DNA of 64,000 bases, taken from Crambe crambe (Eukaryota > Porifera > Demospongiae > Poecilosclerida > Crambeidae). Positions 23,175-35,559 of the stretch are shown piece by piece. The first letter of the stretch is position 1. Every line of letters begins with the position of its first letter. The notes below the pieces were generated by a model. It did no database searches. It had not been told where the DNA came from and saw only the letters and a program-made list of their open reading frames with translations. A program made the translations under genes and the position numbers. The DNA lies in the NCBI GenBank assembly GCA_963924555.1, contig OZ004583.1, positions 4,931,501 through 4,995,500 of the forward strand. Reading direction: 5' to 3'.

Positions 23175-25153
23175 TGTCGCAGTGAATTTTGTCCCCCTCT
23201 TAATAGTGTCCCCCCGGACAATATTCACTAGTGAATAATGTCCCCCCGGACAATTTTCACCAGTGAATAATGTCCCCTTCGGTGAATAATGTCCCCCGAT
23301 CGATGACGACGATAGTCTTGTATGTGCACGCGTTCAATCGAGATGGAGGATCGACCATGATCAGGTCTACGAGTTTTTATCCTGAAGGATTTTCTAAAAA
23401 CCAGAAGAGAATAGCTACTGCCAATGCACACTTCAAGGTAGCTAGTTGCTTAGCAATTGGCTCTAATAATAGCTCTATAGTCTAGCTAGCTATAATTATA
23501 ATTATTATAGCCTGACTCTCTACTATAATTATTATATCTATTCATTGACTCACAATGAAGCCAAAACCAGTAACTATAGCTACTATGCATAATAGCAAGG
23601 ATGTTATTTTCCCCCCTCTCCAGATGAATCCAAATCATTGAAAATGTCTCTAGCAGTAGGGACTGGCACATTATGTTTTTTGCTTCCCTATTATTCTATT
23701 CTTTAATAATTATTCCAGCTGTATATAGCTAAAGTCGTTATTCTTTTTTTACTGACCTATTATTCTTTGATTATGCTCGTACCTGATGTCATATGTATTT
23801 GAAAGATTACATAAATAGCTAAGATTGGTCAAGCTAGTGTAGGCACACATAGCTACATTCAAGATCAACCATGAAGTTCACTTTCGATACTCATAGCCTA
23901 TTATGCCAGCATTATACTTCCTACTTTGATAGACCTATTATTCCCAAAACTATGCTGGCAGAATGTGCCAGTCCCTATCTAGCAGCTCAAAGAGATGCTA
24001 TAGGAGGTGGGGACAAGATTGGCACGCAAAAGCTATGGGGTAATAATCATCTTGCATGGGGTATAAAATATATCTTTATACAATACATTCATGATAGTTC
24101 ATTACATTGACCAAACATCGGAAGAAGATCAGAAATGCCAAGGAGTGCAGAGAACACAACGACACTGGACAAAAGAGTTTAGTTTATATGCATCTGATCG
24201 TTTGAGTTGGCTGGACAGATGCTGTCATTAACTGTGCTCAAATTCTCAGTAGCTACCCTCATATTGGTGGATTTCAGGAGACATCTCTTGGTGAAATACT
24301 ATTGAAAGTGGGGAATTCATCAGATTTAGAATGTCCGAAAATCATTTGATCACTATTTCAAACATTGGTTGCTCACTTAATCACATCAATGTGTTCGATA
24401 GTATCCCTCATCGGCATATATCATCAAGAGCTAAGGAACAAATTTGTGCTCTAATGTTCTCTGATGCTCGGAAGCTCACTCAATTTCAGAAAGGAGGTAG
24501 TGATTGTGATTTATTTTCCATTGCATTTGCGGCATCTCTTTGCACTGGATTCGATCCAGCTGACCTTCAGTACTATCAAACTCTTTTCCATAATCACCCA
24601 TTGAAATATCTCACTCCATTCCCTGCATATTTAAAAAACCAAAAGTCAAATCACCAGCAGAAGATTTCACTTTACTGTCTCTGCAGACAGCCAAAAGGAG
24701 CTAGGAAGTATGGTACAATGTGATAAGTGTGATGAATGGTTTCACAATGAATGTCAGTGTCACAAAACATCAATAGTGTGAAGTGCTCTGCCCAAAATGC
24801 AAGTAACAATCACAGCTGTCATGGATACCTATATAATGTTTCAATTATCAATCTTCTATCACTTCTGGCAATGCATTATAGCATGAAGGGACTCGACCAT
24901 ACTGCCTTAGAAAAAAATAGCTGAACTATGGGATCCAGGAATTTTTGAGGGGAGACAAAATATACTGAGTTGGAAAATGTCCTGGGGGACATTATCCACT
25001 GAGGGGGGACATTATTCACCGGTGAAAATTGTCCGGGGGGGGGGGGGGGGGGGGGGGACATTATTCACTAGTGAATATTGTCCGGGGGACATTATTCACC
25101 GGTGATTTTTGTCCGGGGGACATTTCATAGGGGGGACTAAATACACTATGACA
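23175..25153 (+). mobile_element. Ginger1-type DNA transposon, internally deleted, CCGG target duplication
   Basis: The element starts TGTCGCAGTGAATTTTGTCC and ends CACTATGACA, with CCGG directly on both sides (23171-23174 and 25154-25157), a 4-bp target duplication. Subterminal regions on both sides carry many inverted GTCCCCCGGACA / TTCACTAGTGAA motifs and a run of about 30 G near 25040. Inside are a short integrase-leader exon (23357-23437, SFYPEGFSKNQKR) and a Ulp1 plus PHD segment. The integrase core is missing, so this copy cannot move itself. Ginger elements are known to use a retroviral-type integrase and to carry Ulp1 and PHD modules, which fits. Confidence 0.75.
24190..24806 (+). 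pseudogene. Ulp1-like cysteine protease with C-terminal PHD finger (Ginger1 cargo)
   Basis: A peptidase C48 pattern is visible: SENHLITISNIGC, HINVFDSIP (catalytic Asp region) and KGGSDCDLFSIAFAASL (Gln/Cys motif, here GSDCDLF). A PHD finger follows with LYCLCRQP, then after a frameshift MVQCDKCDEWFHNEC and finally LCPKCK before TAA at 24806. Ulp1 peptidases normally cleave SUMO-like proteins; in transposons their role is unknown. PHD fingers read histone tails and could steer integration. The usual catalytic His-Trp is NHL here, and a stop at about 24347 breaks the upstream frame. Confidence 0.7.
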
Positions 25154-25689
25154 CCGGTCGTGTGATATCCTTGTTGCGCCTATTGTATCTCCATGAACAG
25201 GAAAGATCACTTTAGTGGTTAACCGTACAAGCTTGTAAGTGGCTATGAAGAGGCTGAACTCTGCCAGGGAGACTATACTACAAGATGCCAAGACCCTGGG
25301 ATTATTGTCAGAGCAAAACTCGAGTTAAAGTGTCTAGCAGTTAAATTGCATATAAATACTTTGTGTAATTTTATCTCCTGAAGTAGTTCTATCATCCATA
25401 GTTAATGTGGTTGAGGACTTGAAGTACATGTTAGTAAATTGTTTTAAAAGATACATATCAACTTTCTACTACATTGTTACTACACCTTTCTTTGTCAAAT
25501 AGTATACCTGCTTTGCGTAATTTTCTAGGACCAAGTTTAACCTATCCAGCTCATACTGTAATATAAGCAGTTCATATAAAGTTTGCAGTGTTGCATAGTA
25601 TCCATTTGGGGTACATATTTGGTTGTAGAAATTCACTAGACAGCATTCTGGAACCTCTATAGTCTATGCTTACAGACCTCTTTACGTGT

Positions 25690-26353
25690 TCGTTAGTAGT
25701 CTAGAAACTGTTGCTATTCCGCCATATTGGTGGTCAACCTACTGGTAAGCAAATCTAGCTCTGAGTTATGTGTGAGTTGCATCACTAAGTTTGTTCTCTA
25801 GCTACATAGAAGCCAAGGAGGATACATACACTGCCTCGTTGTTTAACATTATAGAAATAACTATCCCATACAACTGGACAAAATCAATCAACACTCAAAT
25901 ACAAGCAGTTGTTGAGAAATATTCCATGAACTTTCTGGCCATGAAAATTATTGTTCAGCTACATCAAGCAGAGGTCTGAACTTTGCAGAGAAGGAGGAAC
26001 AGATTTTCATGAAATAGTATTCTCAAGCACCAAGGAGAATAGCCATGTAGCTCCAGATTGCTCCACCTCTCCCAACATACTCTCCTGTCAGTTCCTCTAG
26101 GTTTATTTAGCACCTTATTTATTATTTCTTATACACTCTTGTGGGACCTTGAGGCCTAGGATCTTATTTCTTTTTGATCACCATTTTATTTATTTTGTCA
26201 CTTCAGAAATAATTGGTTCAAGCTTCTCTCTGATAAACTGCCCAGGAATCTCATTTTATAATAAGTAACTGTAGAGAGATGATGGATAGTTGACAGGTGG
26301 CCATTATGTATTTCACAGTGTATAAAAGTTGGTATGTAGATCAAGCTCCTTCA
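25690..26353. repeat. Right arm of the long inverted repeat
   Basis: Imperfect inverted partner of 22239-22798. It ends just before the pol remnant at 26362, so it may be the flank of the same ancient retroelement, or the arm of a large foldback. A short open stretch at 25791-25979 shows no recognisable family. Confidence 0.7.
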
Positions 26354-26361
26354 TCAGCACA

Positions 26362-27320
26362 ATGGAGGACTTTGTCAGCTCGGTTGTAGTGGCAGGCCTA
26401 CCCGCTAGTCCAACTACACTTGATGCTTACCGTCACACTCAAAAGCTTGACCCTATCTGCCGACAGTTGCTGGAATTCAATTCAATTGGATGGCCCGTGA
26501 AGGATAAAATTGCTCCTGAATTGAGGCCATACTGGAAGGCTAGAGATTCCTTTACAGTAGGTGATGGCTTGCTATTGTTCAATGCTCGTATAGTGGTCCC
26601 AGAAAATCTGAGGAAGACTGTGATGACGAAACTACACCAAGGCGTTGAGCGATGTCTCCAGAGGGCACAGCACTCTGTCTGGTGGCCAGGCATTTCAAAC
26701 CGCATCAAACAGCTGGTTGGAGACTGCCCAGTGTGTGCGAAGAATGCCCCGCCCCCGGAAAGAGCCTCTACTTTCTACGCCACTCCCTCCCTATCCCTGG
26801 CATACAGTAGCAACGGATCTGTTTGAGCTACAGAGTGTACACTACCTGATCATAGTAGACTATTTCTCTCGTTACCCAGAAATCATCAAGCTGGGCTCAA
26901 CTACTTCCCTGGCAGTGATAGGAGCAATGAAAGAAGCTTTCGCTCGTCATGGCATTCCTGAAATTATCAGGAGCGACAACAGACCCCAGTATGCTTCTGG
27001 TGAGTTTGCTTCCTTTGCTGCAGAGTATGGGTTTCAGCATTCCTCCAGTAGTCCCTACTATCCTCAGAGTAATGGACAGGCAGAAAGAGGGGTTCAGACA
27101 GCAAAAAGACTTCTAACTAGCTCTAGTGATCCCTTTATTGCATTACTGTCTTATCGCTCTACTCCCTTCCCGTGGTGTGGTCTCAGCCCTGCAGAACTCC
27201 TTATGGGGAGGCAAATCAGAAGCACTGTTCCCCACCAGCAAACAGCTCACCCCGAGGTGGCCATATCTGAAAGCATTCAGGAAGCAAAATGCAGAGTACA
27301 AAGCTAAGCAGAAAGCTAAT
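26362..27320 (+). pseudogene. Ty3/gypsy-type pol remnant (integrase region)
   Basis: The end of a linker and the integrase zinc-binding region (HSVWWPGISNRI, CPVCAK) run to about 26790. After a frameshift the integrase core follows: ATDLFE for the first Asp, IRSDNRPQY for the second (family normally DNGPQ), NGQAERGVQTAK for the Glu, and RSTPFPWCGLSPAELLMGR. It is clearly related to the intact element at 41122-45366 but older. There are no LTRs nearby. The 5' part is missing, and the 3' end is cut by the transposon starting at 27321. Confidence 0.8.
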
Positions 27321-27960
27321 CAGTCGTTACGCAACCAAACCGGAAGTCAATTGGGCCCCATTGAAATTTAATTTTACCGGAAATGTCAATTCTTGCCGTA
27401 GGTGCACAATGAATCAAAACAGCAGGTCTAGAAAACGTCTTCTCATTTCGTTACCTGTGCATTCTTGGACTTGAAATTTGTTAGCGAGGACACACAACCT
27501 TCCTAGTACACTAATAACGCACTTAATCGCTTACAACTGCCAAAATCCACTTGCACGGGCACCAAACATGCAACATACCTGTTTTGAAAGGATGCACTAA
27601 CTAACGTGGTATAATATTTTCCGACACAGATCTAAAGCTTTACTTTCTCCAGCATCATTCTGACATCCTTAGCTTACAATGATCCAAGTATGGACTTGTG
27701 CACGCTCGGCAGCAATGTACTTAAGCGCGTGCAAAGTCCAGCTGCATTCACTGTGCAGCTGAAATTGGTTAAGGTAAGTGTACTTGTGGTTTATACTTGT
27801 ATGTGGTTGATAAGTAGGTAAACAATCCTATTACTTAGTATTTCAACCGCTGCTAAGTGTGGTAACAGATCAGAGAAGGAACATATACATGGTAATATTT
27901 TATCATTAAAAAGTGATAAATAAAATTATCAGTGTACTAATACATTATAGTTATAGTGCA

Positions 27961-30900
27961 ATGACAGAGCAGACCACCAGCCTCACAGAAGCTTGCTACC
28001 TCTGCCATGGAAAAGTCCATCTGAACACACCATCCAAGTGGAAAAATGTAGAGGCTTACAGGTACATATCAAGCCTTGATGTCCCTGATGATGGAGTAAT
28101 CTGTCAAACCTGCAGAAGGGATGTAACAAGGGTACTTACAGATCCTAGCCATACACCTAGGTGGTTGCTAACAACCAGCCAAACAACCTGTTGCATCGAT
28201 GAGTGCAAACAAGTAGTGTCTTCCTCATTACAAGGACAAACGGAATCGGTACTTAGAGGTTTAGGATTAAAGAGTAAAGTTTCGCCCATCCCAATCCCTA
28301 CACCACTCTGCAAACATCACTACCATATGGTATATAAAAAATTGCACCCCGTACAAAGACATTGTGTCACTTGTGGGACAGCACTCCGCAGAGATTCCAA
28401 CCCCAAACTATGCCCCCAACCTAACCTAATACAACAACATTTATTCCAACACACCAATTTTGAAGGCACCATAAAACAACAGGATAAAGTATGTTATACA
28501 TGTTATCGTTCACACTTATTTATTATACAAGAAGAAAAAACTATTAGCAAGGATAGTGATCTACACGGTATTATCATCAAATTATCAAGTAACGTACATA
28601 ACACAGTGGAAGAACTGGTAGAATCCTCACTAAAAACCATTACTGTAGTTGTGGCAAAGGAACTACTTCAGGGGAATGCTCTCCTGCTTCCAGACATCCA
28701 GGACATGTTCTCCACTGCTGCTACAAAATTAGCACACCAACTACAGGAGGACATTGATATACCCAAACTTGTTTCACCACAACTTATCCTCAACCCCTAT
28801 CTCAAGCACTATGGAAAGTACGAATAGCACAACAGGTCCCTGAAAATGAAATCAAGCATACCACCACCAGCACGAGTATTGAGCACACAGAGCACACCAG
28901 ACGTAAATTACTCACAGAAATTAATCAAAGAGCATGCTCACATATCAACTCATTTTTAACAAGTAACAAAAAACACAATTTTGAATTATCCGATACAACC
29001 ATAAAAGAGCTCATTGCTGATATTGACATATTGTGGGAAGCCATCTGCCTTTTAACGAAGAGTCCATGGGAGAAAAAAGATACAACAAAAGTTTCACCCA
29101 AGACCAAACATACTAAACTTATGAGGAGGTTCTGTATTTTCTGTTCTGTGATGTTTTGCATCAATGACAACTACACAATACCCCTGCATACCTTACTCAC
29201 CTCCATCATAGATGGCCAGGGGGGATCAGCCACACTCATCAAGTTTCTGAACCAGCTTGGCGTATGTGCCTCAATGGACACACTGGCTAGGCACATTCAA
29301 CAGAAGCACACAGATCGAGAGCAACTTAAGATCAAGTGTCTAGATAGTGAGAGCTTCATTATCGTATCAGCCGACAATATCAACTTCAAACACAGCTTTG
29401 CAAGAGTCAGTAAAGGCTCAAATAACAGCAGCTGGCATGGAACATCTATTCAGGTTGTTCAGCCTCTACCATCACTTGCACTGTCTATTGAACCAGCATT
29501 CAGTGATCATACCCTACTGAATACGGCTGCTGTGCATAGCAGTTTTTCCTCAGTTGCTCAACCTAGTTGTAACCATGACATCACTCACAGACTAGGTAGG
29601 AAAAGATTACCATCATATACTGCAGGACCAACTGCTAAAAGGCAGCCAAAGCCTCGAACAGGCACCGAGTATAACTCACAATTGCGTGCTGAAAGTTCTA
29701 GCAACCAGCACCCCTTCTTCCATATGAGTGCCACTGCCCAAAAGGAAAGTCGACTTCTTTCACTCTCAGATTTTCTGCCTAACGATCAGGAGAAGTCTGC
29801 AGCGATGGAGCTGAAGAGTGAACTGCACATGTATATGCTTCAGAAAGTAGCAGTTGCAGCCAAGCAACCAGACAAGAAAGTAATAAGTATACAGGATTAC
29901 TTCTCATGCACCAGGGCCACACATATAGAAAAATCAAACTTTTTCTATCTTAATATTATGGATTGCAAGGCTGACAGCAAAGACACTCTAATGTCCATGC
30001 TCCATGACGAGTTTATACACACAGCTACGGGCAACAAATATCTGGTTGTTGAAGGGGATGCCAAAATTTATGAGTTGTTGCAGTCTCTAAAATTGGAGTA
30101 CAGTGATGAGTTGGGCTGGTTGATCCCCTACCCAGGGGACTGGCATATGCTCATGAATTATCAGGTGGCTTTAATGAAGCCATACTTTGATGCTGGGCTG
30201 AAATCACTCGCTGAGGTAGCTGGCTACCCAATGGCTGCTATCAAAGAATGTAGCCAATTCAAAAGAACCCATAACTTCATTCTGGAAGCCTGGGAGGCAC
30301 TATACAGAGCAATGCTGCACTCATTTCTTGGTACTGCTCCATCTGCTTCCACACATGTGACATCAACAGTGGCTACTACTGAACCTCCATCTGCATCTAC
30401 CATGGCTACTGCATGTGCTGGACCACCATCTACATCTACTGTGGTTACTATAGCTACAGGACCTCCATCTACATCTACTATGCCTACTAGAGCTATTGAA
30501 CCTCCATCTGCATCTACTGTAGCTACCTCATGTGCCAGACCACCATCTACATCCACTGTGGCTACCACATGTACTGATTCTACAGTTGTGGTTACCACAT
30601 GTACCGAACCTCCATCTACTACATGTAACACAAGTACATTGACAACAGCAGGATCACAAACAAGCCTCCTAAACAGGGTGATAGATATCCTCAACAACAC
30701 CAGGAAAACTTTAGGCACAAAATAAATACTTCTCTAGTGACACTAACCACCTTAGCAGAGGATAAAAAAGTAATGTTCTCTGAGTTTGAGAAGTACTTGC
30801 AAAGTATGGCTAACAAAGATAACACCTGGAAATTTTGGGTTCAGTTTGTCTTTGAGGATGCCATGGCTTATGTTGGCCTCTACTTAGCCATACGTAGTGG

Positions 30901-33378
30901 CAACTGGGCTTTGAGGATGAACAGCATGAAGACCATGGCTCCTCTATTCACGGCATTTGATCACCCCACCTACCAAAAGGTGATTTCAAATCACACCCAT
31001 GATCTACTGAATTTACCAGAAGAAGTGCTGCTTATGTTTACCCAAGGAGTCTTTGTAGCCAACATCAGTGGGAGGGAATGGCACTCTGTTGGGATTGACG
31101 AGGCCCACGAAATGTTAATTAATAGGCAATTCAAACAGGCAGTGATAAAACCATCTGAAGATTACATCAACAGAACTGCATCTTACCTCGTATACAGAAC
31201 CATTGCATTTGAACACCTCTATAAGGAGCTCTTTCCTGAAAAAGAAAAAAATACCAGTGAAGTAGAATCAGTGTACTCAACCAAAAATGTGGATACTAAA
31301 ATTGAATCTAATATAAAGTCACAGATTTGTGCCCTCTCTGATATTTCCTTCCTAGAGGCCAATGAAAACAGAGGATTGATCAACCCATTTACAGGAGAGA
31401 AAGCACAAGATTCAAAGTACCACCATCTCCTAAACTTTCGAAAAATTGGTGAAGAAGAATACCAACTCAGAATTTCCTATTTCACTCTACAAACACCAAG
31501 CACTGAAGCACCTAATAGAAGGAGAGCACTGGAAACCTTCACAACAAGAAAATCCAATAAAAGAAAGGTATCACAACTGGAAAGGGATCAAAATTAGTGC
31601 TAACAGCAATCAAAAGAAAGCTCCTCTTCTCTCAGAAAACTGGCCAACAAGTAGACAGGCCAGTTGAACAGCTCATGCAATATCCACTGTCACTTAGTGA
31701 TAATGAAGGAAATCCACTCAGTGGGAAAAAGAGTTACTTCACAAAATCCCTGGAAACCAGATATAAAAAGTGCTCCCCACCAATAATCACCCATCATTTG
31801 CCTTCAGGCTGGAAACCTCAGTGCTCTTTGCTGGAGGGTATGTTTTTAATAAATACGTACCCTCTCAGCCACCACAAGACACTTGCTGATTATGGTTCCT
31901 TTCTACTGAGAAGATTTATTTTTCCACAGTTCTGCAAAGGCAGCCTGGAGGTTCATGTCATTTTTGACAACCCTGGAAGGTTACAAAATACACCAAAATA
32001 TTTTGAGCAACATAGAAGAGATGCACTATCCACAATTTCGACCAATCATGTGTGCATGAACATGACCAAGGATGCAGAAATAGTCCCCAGGAAATGGAGG
32101 GAAAACATTCTTAATTGCCGGACATGCAAACGAAACCTAGTAAAGTTCCTTGGACACTACTTTCTTCATCATTCTAGTACCTTCCTTACAGCCAATCAGT
32201 CCTTGTATGTGGCAGGCACATTCAGTGATGAAGCATGGTTTGTGACTGAAGAAAACATACCACAGCCAGACCCCACCTACACATGCAATGCAGAAGAAGC
32301 TGACACCAGGCTATGGTTACATGCATGTATGACGAGATACCACAGGATACTTCTGATCACACCAGACACTGATGTCTACATGATTGGAATTGGCCTCCAA
32401 TGTTCCAAAACAAAGGACATAATTGCACAAATCAACCTTTATAGTGCCAGAGAGTTAAGACTACTTCACCTAAAAAATCTGATCATGGCCTTAAAAGCTG
32501 ATCCAGATCTAGGCAAGCTCACACCATCAGAGTTACCCCGTGTTCTTCAGACGCTGTTTGTGTGTACTGGCTGTGATTATGTGTCCTTTTTCAGTGGGAT
32601 AGGTAAAGCCACTTTTCTACGGTAGTACGCTACCTTCATTACTGGAAGTACTGCTTCAGGAACCTTAGGGTTTGAAACCCTACCCTTAAACTGGAAGTCA
32701 GGCTATTTGGCATTCCTACGACTAGTGGGTACAGTGTATTTCAAAAAGCATTCTTCTGGTTTTATTACACAATGTCCTGCCACCCACTACTCTACATTCA
32801 ATAACCTGGGCTTGTCTGAAGAAGAACAGCATCATAAATGGCTTGATGACATCAGGAACACCATCTGGTTCAGAACAAAGTTTGAAAATGAGATGATGGC
32901 CTCCAATGAAGCACTAAAGTTCCACTGGAAGAGATCCTGCTGGGTTCTACACCTGTGGGGACAAGCACACCTTAATGAAATGACACTCGAGTCACTATCA
33001 TATTACGGATGGTCCATAAAGAACAACTCACTCGCTATAGTGTGGGACACTGATGAAAACATCAAGACCATCAGGAATAGACTTGAGAGTTTAATAAGAG
33101 GTTGCAGGTGTGCGACCGGATGTACGACCAATCGCTGCAGCTGTAGAAAGAAGGCAAACTCTTGCTCAGCTGGATGCGAATGCACAAACTGCTGCAACAC
33201 CACATCCATGAATGACATCCACAATAGTGAATCTGCCATCAGGGACCTGTCAATTGAAGAGGAGATAGAGAGAGATCATGATGTTGATGATATTATGGAC
33301 TTCGTTTTTCAAGATGAACTTAATGACTTTGAAATTGAAAGTGAGGATGACATTATGGAAGACATGGATTTATTGTAG
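27961..33378 (+). pseudogene. Large transposon protein: N-terminal zinc clusters, FEN1/XPG-like nuclease core, C-terminal tesmin/CXC domain
   Basis: Five consecutive open stretches join by small shifts: 27961-28827, about 28815-30725, 30737-31597, 31597-32625 and 32707-33378. The last two are in one frame, separated by a single TAG at 32623. Cysteine pairs at the start (CYLCHGK, CQTCRRD, CVTCGTA, CYTCYRS) suggest zinc binding. The segment from 31.9 to 32.6 kb follows the FEN1/XPG order: VHVIFDNPGR with a following KYFEQHRRD, EEADTRLWLHA, ITPDTDVYMIG, and CTGCDYVSFFSGIGKA (as GCDY..GIG in flap endonucleases). At 33.1 kb CRCATGCTTNRCSCRKK plus GCECTNC is a tesmin/TSO1 CXC domain, known to bind DNA. 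An Asp/Glu tail closes the protein. I infer a transposon-encoded structure-specific nuclease; the gene is broken. Confidence 0.6.
30330..30645 (+). repeat. Pro/Ser/Thr-rich tandem repeat in the transposon protein
   Basis: A degenerate 42-bp unit encodes variants of PPSTSTVATTCTE, seven or so times. This gives a low-complexity, mucin-like insert between more conserved parts of the protein. Confidence 0.75.
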
Positions 33379-33729
33379 CTGTACATATTATCATTCTGAA
33401 ATCTTTAACATACCCGGTTATTGAATTGTGCACGCTTTCCAATGTTGTCCTAGAGCGCGCTTTCCAACGAGACCCAAGTACAGCTCTTTAATCCATCGAA
33501 CAGAAGTTCCCCATTAAAAACAGAGTGCCCAGCTATCTACACTCCACAAACACATAGCTTGTTTTTACAGCTTTCCTGCATAGGTACTTCAAGCGTGGCC
33601 ACTGAAAAATGCTCTCAAGGAGAGTAGAGAGGCTAGAACTACCTACCACTTCTTCAACAAAAAATTGCCCACGTGGCAAGTCAAATATGACGTCATACAA
33701 AATTAAATTTTAAGGTTGCGTAACGACTG

Positions 33730-35559
33730 CTTCTACGTGTGATAATGAGATTCATAGTTCACGCGCTGCATGAACCAGTCCTTATTGAAGCCCTTACTAG
33801 TTAAAATGTGTAGTTTTCAATAGCCGTACAATAAGTCTGAATTTAAGATAACAACTATTTCATTCTAATACTATCTGACCTAGCTATCCTCCTATCTATT
33901 ATGCTATTTCCTAGCCACGAAAGACGACTTTCCCCTTTACCAATATTGTATCTGCACAGTGGTATTTAGCTGACATTATTGTGACAGCAGAACCACTTCT
34001 TATCTGTCCTTATAGATACTGATGATCATTGTGGAGGTTTCTGGCCAGCTTCTCAGATATTCAGTGCTGGAGAGGATTGAGAGTGATCATCAGGGTGTCA
34101 TGATGAGTCTCTTCCAAGCTGTATTGGAGTGGCTCAAGCTGAACTATGACCATGTCAGGCATGGCAAGTCAAGTTGAAGGTGACTAGCAACAAGATATCA
34201 AATCTTGTGAGTTTATAGCTAACTAGGCGGCTAATTTTTGTTTTGTTTGCATGGATTTTTGATGGTTGCTATATACTATTGCAATTGTTATTTTAGAGTG
34301 GTAGTGTTTGTTGTCAATTAGTGCTTGTAGTCCTCAGTTACTATGTATCAGCATCCTTACTGCTGATAATTATTATACTTTTTTTCAAGTAGCTAGCTAT
34401 GGTTTTTTGTTATAGTGTGATGAGGAAGCTGACTTGCTGGGCCAGAATTCATGAGCCTCCTCCACAGAAATTTGACTAGTTTCCTCATTGATGTAGTAGT
34501 TACCAACTTGATTTTGCTAAGCTTCAGAAATTGAACTCGATTTACAGCTCACTTACAATCATTGTAGCTATCAGTCTAACTGCAAGCATTGCAAAAAATA
34601 TTTTGACATTTTTATTACCCACTTATCCTCATGAGCTTGGTAAGGTGCATGGATATAGCTATACTTTCTTTCATAACTACAAAACTTATTAGCATGCTCA
34701 CAATTCTTCTCCAGGTCTTTTCCAATTCTTGATTCTTTGTGTGCATTATATTGTTGAAAACCAGCTACCTGCTCGGGGTTCAGTGGCACTTTAGCTATTA
34801 GAGAAGAACAAGTAGCTAAGATATTCCCCATGTATCCACCATTATTAAGGGTGCATGCTTGCAATAGCAACGCCCGTGCTTCTATTTCTAGAGTAAGAAA
34901 AGGTTGTCCTGCACTTATACTGCAGTTAGTCAGATAATTTTATAGTCTTATCTTCAGATAGGATCAATCTACACACTATGTATTAATTATTAAGAGGGGG
35001 TGGGGCATGGTGTGGCTAAAATACCTTAAACCATAAAGTTTTGATTACCTCGTAAACCACTGGTTGGAATCAGCTCATTTTTTTGCATGCAGCTTTCATA
35101 AGCTAAGGTGATCAACGTAACAGTTATATCTAGCTTACACTTTTCAAATCACAAGGTCGGACATGAAAAAAAAATTAATATTGAAATTCAGAAAAATTCA
35201 ATGTTATGTTGTAGAATATAGATAGGTGCCTGAGAGAAAAAAAATCATCCAAGTGAGTCCAATAGTTCCTGAGAATTACAGGCATTAGCAAAGTTGTTCA
35301 TAGCACCCACGAAAATTAAAATTGTTGGTGTATGTGGTAGTGACATGGTACTCTATAGCTAGGATATTGCTGCTTTAAACAGCTCTGGAGTTATACTCTC
35401 CTAGCAACCATGCGTGGGTGGAGGGTTGCCAACACCCTTAAGGTAGCTATAGTTGGGTTCATGGTTGTAGATCGAAAAGATAGATAGTTGGCAATGGAAT
35501 AATATTAACTTTCATTATTGTGCACAAAATATTATTTATAGGTGTCCTAATTAATGGCC
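33730..35559. other. Mostly gene-free stretch with one death-fold exon
   Basis: Apart from the segment at 34020-34190 I see only AT-rich sequence. A 99-codon minus-strand open frame at 34571-34870 has no recognisable motif and no splice context. Confidence 0.45.
34020..34190 (+). pseudogene. Isolated death-domain-like exon
   Basis: The reading includes LRYSVLERIESDHQG, LFQAVLEWLKLNYD and RHGKSS. This follows the helix pattern of a death domain (L..IE.DH....C...ML..WL.......W). The final tryptophan region is frameshifted. No flanking exons were found. It may be a leftover of a lineage-specific death-fold gene like the one at 51.5-58.7 kb, but from a different subfamily. Confidence 0.5.

Larger units (their letters stand above)
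27321..33729 (+). mobile_element. 6.4-kb inverted-repeat DNA transposon with nuclease-like and CXC domains
   Basis: CAGTCGTTACGCAACC at 27321-27336 is repeated inverted at 33714-33729, a perfect 16-bp terminal repeat. Beyond it a weaker shared AAATTTAATTTT block lies on both sides. The element is inserted in the older pol remnant. No clear target duplication is visible. One large coding region on the plus strand fills most of it. The superfamily is not one I can name. Confidence 0.7.

Noticed and set aside
23228-23485. Overlapping open frames at the left end of the Ginger element
   Set aside because: Mostly read through palindromic subterminal repeats; only the short leader 23357-23437 has a recognisable match to the second copy.
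30224-30718. 164-codon open frame on the minus strand
   Set aside because: It is the antisense of the Pro/Ser/Thr repeat; its Val/Asp/Gly repetition simply mirrors the sense repeat.
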